From Pictodentalium vernedei (taxonomy: Eukaryota; Mollusca; Scaphopoda; Dentaliida; Dentaliidae): DNA of 64,000 nt. Of the stretch, positions 36,104 to 45,792 are shown piece by piece (the stretch's first letter is position 1; every line of letters begins with the position of its first letter). The notes below the pieces were generated by a model that saw only the letters and a list, made by a program, of their open reading frames with translations, was not told the origin of the DNA and searched no databases. Where the stretch lies: positions 252,893,113 to 252,957,112 of the forward strand of contig CM062289.1 of the NCBI GenBank assembly GCA_031216915.1. Direction: 5' to 3'. Made by a program: the position numbers and the translations under genes.

Positions 36104-36629
36104 CTTGACTTTGAGAGGTTGATCTTGAAGTTTACTGGCCACACAGCGTACGATGGTTGATCCACACGTGAAACAAGTTTCATCTTTTTATCTCATACAA
36201 CTAAAAAATTACCTTCCAGAAACGAAAAAAAAGTAATGGGCAGGTTGATTCCTTCTGTTGACGTATAACTGTGACCTTGACTTTGGGAGTATGGTCTTGA
36301 AGTCTATAAGTGACGCACCATCCAGTGGTGGTGCACATGTTAAAAAGGTTTCATCATGATATCTCATCCCATTAAAAAGTTATGGACCGGACACACAAAA
36401 GTAAATGAATTTTCAGCCCGCCACAGGGAATAATCTCGTCCCGAATCATTGTTGAATGTATTATTCTAAAAGTATTCACCACTTTTCTTATAGAATCTTC
36501 TTCGCGTTTGAGGGACATATTCACAAGGCAGTGTTCTTCCATGTGGGAGCGCACTCACCATAGATGGAAAATTTAACGTTTCAGATGCCGAAACTTATTA
36601 TTTTTTGTGAAATTAACGAAAAACTGTGG

Positions 36630-36644
36630 GGGGGGGGGGGGGTG
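36630..36644. repeat. Poly-G tract
   Basis: A run of more than ten G. The frame encoding a Gly stretch here is an artefact. Confidence 0.8.
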
Positions 36645-36947
36645 GGGATTCCAATGCAAACTGAGAGCATTCCTATGTACTATTTTTAGAGGTGAACGTG
36701 ATGTTACATGGATATCTGGGACATGTGTACCATTCTGCAAAACTGTTACTTTGTCGAAGTCCTTCTGCAGCTCGGAGACCACAAACAATTTCATCTTCAA
36801 ACTGATTCCAGTGCACTGAATAAAGCCAAAAGGGAGAAAAAAAGCGAACAGAGATTTTCAGGTAAGTTACAACCAAAACTTCAGATGATTTCACTTCTTG
36901 GGCATATAATGTAAAAGGTAATCCCTAATTACGACTTTTCTTTTTAA

Positions 36948-37192
36948 CCCTTTAACTGACACGAAAAGCAGATGACACTTGCAAAAAAAACTCTTGAATA
37001 ACTATTTTTTTTTCATTTTTTGTCTCAAAAACATAGGTTATGACCCCTCGTTGGAACGAGCACGTCGAGCTCGTTCCAACGAGGGATCATAACCTATGTT
37101 TTTGAGACAAATAATTTAAAAAATAATGAAAATTAATTGGCGATTTTTGAGAATAGCGCTGGCAGGTTTTGGCCGTTACGTTGGGTAAAGGG
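36948..37192. mobile_element. TTAA-flanked palindromic MITE, copy 3
   Basis: TTAA at 36944-36947 and 37193-37196. Tips CCCTTTAACTGAC and GTTGGGTAAAGGG. The core pairs around GAGCACGTCGAGCTC. Confidence 0.8.
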
Positions 37193-37324
37193 TTAAAACA
37201 CAATGCATACGGGATCGCGGATAAACTTAACATGGGTAAGCGGTAGCTTGAATAGAAACTGGCCATCGCTACTTTGGGATATATAAGCATGTCCTCCGCT
37301 GCCCCCAAATAACTTCAAACGTTA

Positions 37325-38430
37325 CCTAAAAAAGACTGCAAACAGCGAATGGCACAACAGGAAAGCAACACCCTCGGGTGTGGTTTAGTGTGTTAACCTG
37401 TTACCCTCTCGCTGCAACGAACCCGTTCGAACTTAAGGCAACCTCACTCAGCCTCGGAAGCTCAGCCGCTTTGGAAAGAACCACAGAACTGACACTGGAA
37501 GACAACCAGGTAGGGGGGGGGGGTGGGGGGGGGGGGGGCTCAATAATCTCTCATCACTTCTAATTTCAGCAACACCCAGACACACAGCACAGACATCCCA
37601 ACGAAAACCAAACTCACCCACAGAATCTGACACCACTCGGGTCCACCCATCGACCACCAACAGAAGAGCTTGAGGCAGACTATACTTGCCAATGATAGCT
37701 CCAACACTTATCAAGTGGCAGACTATACTTGCCCGAAGAAACACACAAGAGACAACCAACCACGAAAACATCCGACAGAACAGCCACACAGCCAAGCCAC
37801 GCGACACGAGAACAGAAGACGGGGGCGGGGTGGGGGAGGGGGGCTCTAATCATCCTATACTTTTTAATTTCAGCCACAGCAGAGACATAGGACTTCGCAC
37901 CACAAACGCACCAGACTAGACACCGCAGAAAGAAAGACTCCCCGACAGCCAACAAAGCAACATCACAACAGCCAAAACAAACAACAACAGAAGAGCTTGA
38001 GGCAGACTATACTTGCCAATGATAGCTCCAACACTCACCAAGTGGCAGGCTATACTTGCCTGAAGAAATTCACAAGACACAGGAGACAACCAAACCATGA
38101 AAACAGCCAACAGAACAGCCACACATCCAAGCCACGCAAAATGAGACCAGAAACGTTCAGACAAAGGAGGGGGGGGGGGGGGGGTCTCTAATCATCATAT
38201 ACCTTTTTAATTTCAGACACAGCAGAGACATAGGACATAGCACCACAAAGACTCCAGACCAGACACCACAAAAAGAAAGACTCCCCAACCGCCAAAGGAA
38301 GTTGCCAACAGCCAAAACAAACAACCACATAAGAGCTTGAGGCAGACTATACGTGCCAGTGATAGCTCCAACACTCATTTAAGCGGCAGGCTATACTTGC
38401 CTGAAAATCACACTCAACAGACATACATCC
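37325..38430. repeat. Hairpin-rich repeated module, units of about 320-340 bp
   Basis: Three successive units begin with a G-rich tract (37510, 37820 and 38167 areas), continue with TTTAATTTCAG-like words, and contain AAGAGCTTGAGGCAGACTAT (37674, 37991, 38331). The word GGCAGACTATACTTGCC, whose ends pair, recurs throughout. The block is preceded at 37330-37420 by a segment with ACACCCTCGGGTGTGGTTTA, which is repeated at 40790-40815 before a related module. No coding region is convincing. The nature of the element is not recognised. Confidence 0.6.
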
Positions 38431-38559
38431 AGAAAAGACCTTAGAAATGCACATACTTCCTTACTCCACTCTATCTTTTGCCGTTTCAACACTAAGTTTT
38501 TTTTTACTATCTTTCAGACTCTACCTTTCTCCCTAATAGCCGCTATGGATATCAATAAC

Positions 38560-39620
38560 CGCTATGGCAATTCAATAACCGTTATTGCTTCAGCACATCC
38601 TTCACTCCATCCATGGAGGTGGGCATCCACTCCCAGGGAGGCGAGCGTTGGTCCTGCGCCCCGATTTCTTGGCATCTTTTTGTAAAGCGCTCCTTTAGCG
38701 CACAGCATGTCCCGACCCAATAAAAATAGCAGGCCTGTTACCTGAACCAGGAATGTTCAGGTTGGGTGGCACCTTGTTAAGGTCCGTTTTCTTTCACTTG
38801 TCAAAATCGCCGAAACCGTACACGCCAGCTAAGAGCCCAATGCAGAATATACTTGCCGATGAAGGCCTATCTGACCACAAAATCACAAACGGCAGACTAT
38901 ACTTGCCTGAAGAATAACAACAAGAAACATCAACTCCAATCCTCTTCCACCTTTACACCGCTCAGACATGACGCCGATGACGCTGTCTCAAATTAACGAA
39001 ATTATAACATACCGTAAACGAGGGTTGAAAGGGCTTGCCCCAAACCGTCCCTGCGCGCCTAAAACCATTCTTCATTCATTCATTCATACTTTTGGATTCC
39101 TCACTTTTTCATGGAATTGACTCGGTCTCCCTTAATGCCCCAGCATGTCCCGACCCAATAAAAATAGCGCACAGCATGTCCCGACCCAATAAAAATAGCA
39201 GGCCTGTTACCTGAACCAGGAATGTTCAGGTTGGGTGGCACCTTGTTAAGGTCCGTTTTCTTTCACTTGTCAAAATCGCCGAAACCGTACACGCCAGCTA
39301 AGAGCCCAAGGCAGAATATACTTGCCGATGAAGGCCTATCTGACCACAAAATCACAAACGGCAGACTATACTTGCCTGAAGAATAACAACAAGAAACATC
39401 AACTCCAATCCTCTTCCACCTTTACACCGCTCAGACATGATGCCGATGACGCTGTCTCAAATTAACGAAATTATAACATACCGTAAACGAGGGCTGAAAG
39501 GGCTTGCCCCAAACCGTCCCTGCGCGCCTAAAACCATTCTTCATTCATTCATTCATACTTTTGGATTCCTCACTTTTTCATGGAATTGACTCGGTCTCCC
39601 TTAATGCCCCAGGACGTCGC
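38560..39620. repeat. Tandem duplication, 469-bp period
   Basis: CACAGCATGTCCCGACCCAA occurs at 38701 and 39170, and both are followed by almost identical 450-base blocks ending in TTCATTCATTCATACTTTTG. Within each block, CCTGAACCAGGAATGTTCAGG is a self-pairing word, and the NGGCAG...ACTTGCC hairpin recurs. Related sequence lies at 40980-41650, so this is a dispersed family with local tandem duplication. The near-identity of the two copies indicates recent duplication. Confidence 0.75.
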
Positions 39621-39999
39621 ACATCGGAATATAATATAGTGTATTAATAAAAGGGGTGATTTTTATGAATTGGTGGGGTAAAAATGCAATTAAAAAAATG
39701 TTTTGCTTGGAGGAGGGGGTGGGGTTGAGAAAACAATATTCATTCTTGATAGCTGTACTTCATTTCCTGAATAATTGATGTTGAAATATTTCAGATACAC
39801 GATGTTCAAATGGATGCTTCCCACTTAGACACTTTCAAGTAGATGGATGATAAGCTTTCCAGAGACATTGTACATATACTGCAGAGGCTTGGCAGTTAGA
39901 CACACCAGTATAGATAGGCGTTTCCCAGTTAGAATGCGACATAATGTGGGCAATTTCCAAATAAATGCAATATTTATGTAACTTTATAAGCATCCATCG

Positions 40000-40345
40000 G
40001 CTAGGGACCCCACTAACGCACTTACTTTCGATAAACTGACTATGCTTTTTCATCGTATGGGTCTTCGAGTCATATGATAAAAACGGGAATTCCTCAACTA
40101 TTCACTGGAAAGAATTCCCACTTACGGAATTCCTTTCGATCGACCGACTGTGCTTGCCGAATCCCCCTTTTCATCGTATGAGCCTATCAGTACATGGCTC
40201 ATGGTGGCTAATATTGGCTCAAACGATCGTACGACGAAAAAAAGGATTCTACAGGCATCTAACGGCTAGGAATCCCACTTACGGAATCCTTTTCAATAGA
40301 CTAACTGTGCTTGTAGAATCCCCTTTTATTGTACAAACATACGAA
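40000..40345. repeat. Degenerate tandem repeat, three units
   Basis: Variants of GGAATCCCACTTACGGAATCC, ACTGACTATGCTT and CCCTTTTCATCGTATGAG recur about every 130 bases. No gene. Confidence 0.5.
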
Positions 40346-40367
40346 CCACTGAGCATATTTACTTTGT

Positions 40368-40398
<31 letters not shown>

Positions 40399-40619
40399 CA
40401 ATATGGCATATGTATGCTAGGATGGCCCACTGAAAATTTTTTACACACTTCAAAAACATTCTGCCGCCCTATCTTATATGTAAGCAAAATGTACTGAGGC
40501 CTAGTAGCAGACGCTACAGACAAACAGCTTAACTGTGGCCTTCTACCAGAAAGGGCTGCCTTCACCGACTCAACTAAAATTACATCACGATTGGATACTG
40601 TAGATCTCATTTCCAGTCG

Positions 40620-40705
40620 GGGGGGGGGGGGGGGGGGGCTCGGCCCACACAGGACGCTCGCGATACCAGGCGAGAGCGTTTTGTGTGGGCTGGCCTCCCC
40701 TACTG
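40620..40705. repeat. Poly-G tract followed by a strong hairpin
   Basis: After about 20 G, CCCACACAGGACGCTCGC pairs with GCGAGAGCGTTTTGTGTGGG. Confidence 0.65.
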
Positions 40706-40764
40706 GAGGTGGGATTTGCAGTGTTTAATCGTGATCCAAAATAAACTCAAACTAATCTAAATAT

Positions 40765-41660
40765 GGTCGAAACCAGCGAAGGGCATAACAGAAACACCCT
40801 CGGGTGTGGTTTAGTGTCTAAACCTGTTACCCTCCCGCTACAAACTCACTATCACCCTAAGAAGGTGATCTAACAGGCAGATTAACAGCTTAACTATGAT
40901 CACAATTAAAACATAATGTGCTACTTTTATCTTTTTATTTCTACATATTCTAATGAAAACTAACCCTGCCTTCTTCTTTTAAGCAGGTACACAGAACATG
41001 CTTTTTGACCAGCACCCCAATAACCGCTATGAACAGTCCAACCGTTACAGAAACGGTAACCCCCATGGTTCCTGTACATCCTTCACTCCATCCCTAAAAG
41101 TGGTCGACCACTTTAAGGGAGGCGAGCGTTGGTCCTGCGTCCCGCCTCTGCCCCTTTTTGTAAGCGCATTGCGCATCTTTCTGTCCCAACCCATTAGGGT
41201 TACAATGCAGGCCTGCCCCCGAACCAGGGAAGTTCGGGTCTTCTTCTTGGTGGTCCCCGAAATGGGTCGTTGTTGTTTCCTTCAAAGACATCCTATCAAA
41301 CAGAGACAGCCTGGGGCAGATTATACTTGCCAGTGATGGCCATCACTTAAAATCATCTCCGAAGTGGCAGACTATACTTGCCCGAAAATCTAGATCGACT
41401 GCACCCTCGGGGAGAGGTAGTACCTTTGTGAGAGGACCCAACCTCCCACACTGGTCCTCACCCGAAGGTTCAACCGACATCAGTCAACGAGACCGCCACG
41501 CCGCAACAGGAGACACCTGCCGAGTACCGGAACCTTTTCCTCCTTCAACACGCCTAGACATGCGACAGCCAATCATATACAGTTACCGAGGGTCGAAAGG
41601 GGCTTGTTCCCCATACCGTCCCTGCGCGCCTTCGACGCGCAAAAATCATTTCGTTCGAGC
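40765..41660. repeat. Second copy of the hairpin-rich module
   Basis: It carries ACACCCTCGGGTGTGGTTTA, then TAACCGCTATG, TCCTTCACTCCATCC, GGGAGGCGAGCGTTGGTCCT, self-pairing CCGAACCAGGGAAGTTCGGG, GCAGATTATACTTGCC, GTGGCAGACTATACTTGCCC, and GAGGGTCGAAAGGGGCTTG. These occur in the same order as in 38560-39550, but as a single diverged unit. The frames at 40998-41336 and 41428-41925 overlap it. The latter continue past the module (VEKWINGHTIFIDSRILANA in one frame), and I cannot tie them to a family. Confidence 0.6.
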
Positions 41661-42139
41661 AGACGCGATGGAAGTTCAAAGCAAGTGGAGGGATGCGCAT
41701 TTCCTTTTCGTGCCAAAACACCAAACGTTGAAAAGTGGATCAACGGACATACCATTTTCATTGATTCTCGGATCTTGGCAAATGCTGTGGAAGGTGTTAA
41801 AGGTGTGTTTGTCATGTAATGCGCCTTTAAAACAGCTCAGAAAGGATAAAAGGGCTAATGCAGTATTAATCATAAAAGGCAAAAAATATAATCTAGTCTG
41901 CGCTGGGAGAAAGCGGATGTTTTAAAATGTACAATAGTGAAGCGTGTACCCAGGACAGAGCTCATCTTCTAGCCCACAGTTCATGATGTGGCCCAAGTAA
42001 ACTGTCATGGAACGGTGTCAGCAGAATTTATTTCAGAGATCGTCTGCGCCTCGCTACGATATTCATTTTACTGCTCCACCACCACACACCGATCCACCGA
42101 GAGACTATTTAATTTGTAATCGCGAGTGTTATTCATTTA

Positions 42140-42224
42140 TTGTTTGTTTGTTTGTTTGTTTGTTTGTTTGTTTGTTTGTTTGTTTGTTTGTTTGTTTGTT
42201 TGTTTGTTTGTTTGTTTGTTTGAT
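42140..42224. repeat. (TTTG)n microsatellite
   Basis: About 20 TTTG units. Frames through it (poly Cys-Leu-Phe-Val or Thr-Asn-Lys-Gln) are artefacts. Confidence 0.95.
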
Positions 42225-42571
42225 TGTTTGGGTTTAACGCTCGAATGTAACAACAAAAAAACTGCACTATAGAAGTCAAACAACGATGCTGTATTTTAAA
42301 AGTGAAACATAATATAAACTCTTTTTTATCATTTTGGAATATTTTATTTGCGAGAATACAAAATACATCATTCACTGGCTGGCAATATATACATAAAAAA
42401 CTAAGTGACAAGAATAATAAAGGTAGATTTGCTGAGTTTATCAAATCGTTAACTGGTAGATTGCTGGAAGCCCTTATTTGGGGCTTTATTCTGACATGCA
42501 GCTGCCACATCTTAAATGCTTTATTTTCTGTGGAAGCGATGCATCTTTGAAGTAAAGTTATTTAATAGTTG

Positions 42572-42640
42572 TCTGGAGTTAGCCTTGTTATAATTTATGA
42601 GAGAGTGCTCTCCCATAAATTATAACAAGACAAATACATG
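42572..42640. repeat. Palindromic repeat
   Basis: CTTGTTATAATTTATGAGAG pairs with CTCCCATAAATTATAACAAG. A relative with TTGTTACAATTTATGG occurs at 49362-49412. Confidence 0.65.
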
Positions 42641-42644
42641 TGAA

Positions 42645-43826
42645 CAAATTTTGACAACAAAAAATAATTTAGCACTCCTCCAGTTAGTTATTGACAGATC
42701 ACACACTGAACAGAGTTGGTTCAAGATTAATTTATTTTATTCAAGTCAGGCACTGTGTCTATTTTATTTATGTTGTCCAAAATTCCAGTTCAGAAATATT
42801 CTGTTCTGATATATTGGTGATGTATCCGTATTCCGATTATTGTCATTTTCAACGGTCTTATAACAGGCAGACCAACGGTATGACATATCAAATCCACTCA
42901 GTTATTTGACACTGAAGGCGATTAAACTAAAATCTTGTCCGTCGATAAAGTGTAGCCAAGACCCACCTTGACACGCTTTTTATAACAATTTATGGGGTGG
43001 AAAAAATTTAAAAACAAATACCAAGCAATTGGGGATATACACTATAGAGTTCCTCTTTGTACACTCATTATGGAAATTAATTTTAGATCTCATGGGAAAG
43101 GAAGCTATAATCTTCTTCTGTCTAGGACATGTATCCCTCTCCCTCCTTGTCGGGGGAAATCTTAAAACCTGCTTGGAAACGATTTGGAAAAGAGACATCC
43201 ATACTGGTTAAACATATTTGGGGTAGTCCACAGATTAGCTTAACATCCTCCACAACCGGAGAAAATTACCCCTCTATATGATGGTTTCAAGGTTACCTTC
43301 CTGCCCATCGATCGAAAAAGTTAGCATCTCCGTGGAATAGTGAAAATCGCCATCTCTGTATGGTAAGTGTTCTTTTTTCAGTTTTTTACACACGATTCAG
43401 ACGTACCACGCGTGTCTGGTCTGAGATAGATTTTGCAACTCAATTTGAGTTGGTCACAAATAAATAAGTATATAAATATAACAGCTATTTTCTCTGCAAA
43501 TATATACAATTAAATAATACAAGTTCAAGAACTTTTAGCACAGACGAAAAATTTTGATCTCTCTACACTCCTTTGAAAAATTAGAAATATTTATGGGAAT
43601 AGCGCCTTCACACAAATATTAAACAGATTACATGTATCTTGTCATTGCGTGGAGAAATAATTTTGTAAAATGAGCCAAATGGCTTCCAAGACCCGTGAAA
43701 ATTCTAAGAACGGCAAAGTAATACAGATATATTTATCTGTGGTAAGGCAAATGGTGAGACGAGGACGCTTATAAAAAGAAGCGTATTTCCCGATCTCTCT
43801 TCACAAAGCTGATCGTTTGGTGTGCT
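42645..43826. other. No supported gene
   Basis: Short frames on both strands without domains or splice context. No repeat structure is recognised. Confidence 0.35.
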
Positions 43827-43830
43827 TTAA

Positions 43831-44053
43831 CCCTTTACCCAACGTAACGGCCAAAACCGACCAGAGCTATTCTCAAAAATCGCCAATTAATTTTCATTAT
43901 TTTTTCATTTTTTGTCTCAAAAACATATGTTATGGCCCCCTCGTTCCAATGAGGGGTCATAACCTATGCTTTTGAGACAAAAAGTGAAAAAAATTAGTTA
44001 TTGAAGAATTTTTTTTTTGCATATGTCGTCTGCTTTTCATGCTAGGTAAAGGG
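43831..44053. mobile_element. TTAA-flanked palindromic MITE, copy 4
   Basis: TTAA at 43827-43830 and 44054-44057. The central hairpin is shortened: GGCCCCCTCGTTCCAATGAG replaces the full core, so part of one central arm is deleted. Confidence 0.78.
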
Positions 44054-44291
44054 TTAAACACTGCATGAAAGGGTTAGGAGAGCCCGTCCTCGCTGTTTGC
44101 TATATTATAGAATTTCAATTCTTAAGACCAAGTTCAATTATCTCCATTGTCACTATAAAGAATTTTCATGGTTCTCAAAATCTTAACACATGAACAGCAA
44201 GAGAAATTCGGGTGAAATCTCGTGAACTTTTTCTTATGTGGTAAATTCTACGCTCTCCCCAACCCAAAATCGGCCACCTAACATCTTTTAA

Positions 44292-44561
44292 CCCTTTACC
44301 TAACATAAAAAGCAGACGAAACTTGCAAACTTGAATAACTAATCTTTTTCATTTTTTGTCTCAAAAACATAGGTTATGACCCCTCTTTGGAACGAGCTCG
44401 TCGAGCTACATATCAGTGTAGTGGCGTAGCTCAACGAACTCGTTCCAAAGAGGGGTTATAACCTATGTTTTTGAGACAAAAACAATGAAAAATAATGAAA
44501 ATTAATTGGCGATTTTTGTGAATAGCGCTGGCCATTTTTGTCCGTTACGTTGGGTAAAGGA
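44292..44561. mobile_element. TTAA-flanked palindromic MITE, copy 5, with filler at its centre
   Basis: TTAA at 44288-44291 and 44562-44565. The hairpin centre contains an extra stretch, ACATATCAGTGTAGTGGCGT, absent from the other copies. ATCAGTGTAGTGGCGTAGC in it is identical to 45042-45060, the target site plus left tip of the hAT MITE 600 bases away. Confidence 0.8.
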
Positions 44562-45048
44562 TTAAAGCGAATGTTTATCTAATTTGTCAAAGAATCATCG
44601 CAAAGCCTTGTTGCAACCTATGACAAAAATACAGTGACACAGGAATCGGGGAGGGAACAGGGGACACGTACCCCGCCCAATAGCAACTTTTCCAGAAAAA
44701 AATGAGAGAAAGAGAGAGAGAGAGCGAAGAAGGGCCTTTAGGGCACCATTATTTTTATCAAAACGTCAATGCAAACGTATTGGAAATTAGCAGGAAAGGG
44801 GTTTACAGACTCTTCACAATTAAGAAGTGATCCAATATTCCTCGCTTGATTTGCCTGTACTGCGGAATTTGAAGTCGACAATAATGCACATTTGTTTCAG
44901 CCAGAGAGGAAATTTGTTAAATATGGAGCCAAATAAATATATTTGTTCTCAACGTAGAGGTGTGTAAATCGAATAACAGAGCTTTCAAAGTTTGGGTATT
45001 GCCACTAAGGTACATGGGCCATCACTGATATATATATACAGATCAGTG

Positions 45049-45541
45049 TAGTGGCGTAGCCGGGGGGAGGGTGGGTGGGGGGGGGGGGGGGCTGATGAGG
45101 ACACATGTCCCCCAAATGTCTGTCACCCCCCCCCCCCCCCCCATGTTAACCCATCAGGTAAAATCAGGCATGGAAGTTTAATATCTAGCAATTTCCTTGT
45201 TTCCGAGTTCGTTTGTGTCTATAAATTATAAGTCGTGAAAGGAAACAATAGTTAGGCCACATTGTGGCTTAATTATTGATGCCTTTCACAACTTATAAAT
45301 TATGGACACAAACGGACTCAGAGTCAAGGAAATTGCGGGGGTTTTTTGTCTCTGGTTTCAAAATATTTCCGGGGGGCCGACCCCCTCCAATGAGAGGGGG
45401 CATCCTCTCTTGTGCTCGCCCCATATTGCCGCTGCGGGGCTCGGATGATGAAGCGAATCATATTCTGTATGCCCCACCTAGATATAACTCTCCCCCTATC
45501 CCCCCCCCCCCTTTAACTTTGATATCCTGGCTACGCGCCTG
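45049..45541. mobile_element. hAT-type MITE, 493 bp
   Basis: The left tip TAGTGGCGTAGCCGGG and right tip CCTGGCTACGCGCCTG form inverted repeats. The flanks are GATCAGTG (45041-45048) and TATCAGTG (45542-45549), a 7-of-8 target duplication. Inside are a long poly-G and a poly-C tract and an inner inverted repeat (AATTTCCTTG ... CAAGGAAATT). The 118-codon frame starting at 45276 lies inside it and is an artefact. Same family as 54717-55128. Confidence 0.82.
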
Positions 45542-45736
45542 TATCAGTGTGTGGGTCCCCTTGTATGTCCATGCCCTTTTAAGATTGAAATGCTTCATAC
45601 GTTCCTGCAGGTCTACTTCTGATAGAGATTAAACAGAAAATTGAAAACATTGTTTGAGAAATGAGTCAATGAAATAAGCAGACAGTTTGCAGAAAGTGCC
45701 AAGTCCGAGGCCCTAGACAATTGTTTATCGTTGCTG

Positions 45737-45792
45737 CTATACTTCAGTTATGACCACCTGGTTCGATTCAGCTATCACGAATCCGTAGAGAT
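45737..45792 (-). CDS. ZP gene terminal exon with stop codon
   Basis: It follows a strong pyrimidine-rich acceptor (TTTTTCTTTTTTTTCAG) at 45793. It adds two bases to the phase-1 codon and reads DLYGFVIAESNQVVITEV, then TAG at 45737-45739. Exon length is 56 = 2 + 18 codons including the stop. Confidence 0.78.

Larger units (their letters stand above)
35126..36420. repeat. Degenerate tandem array split by the LTR element
   Basis: Units of roughly 150-160 bp carry variants of TGACCTTGACTTTGGGAG, ACATGTTAAAAAGGTTTCAT and GATATCTCATCCCATTAAAAA. The same phrases occur left of the LTR at about 27960-28080, so the LTR element landed inside this array. A family A SINE-like copy (35862-36103) and a small palindrome (35448-35514) interrupt it further. 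Confidence 0.65.

Noticed and set aside
41428-41925. 165-codon gene
   Set aside because: The first two thirds lie in the hairpin-rich repeat module; no domain recognised and two competing frames look equally plausible.
42133-42510. 125-codon minus-strand protein with Thr-Asn-Lys-Gln repeats
   Set aside because: Most of its tail is the TTTG microsatellite; no domain in the rest.
45091-45120. Hammerhead ribozyme (CTGATGAGGACAC)
   Set aside because: The CTGATGA box is present, but no GAAA box and no pairing stems follow at the right distance.
45276-45632. 118-codon plus-strand protein
   Set aside because: It lies largely inside the hAT MITE at 45049-45541 and reads through its poly-C tract.
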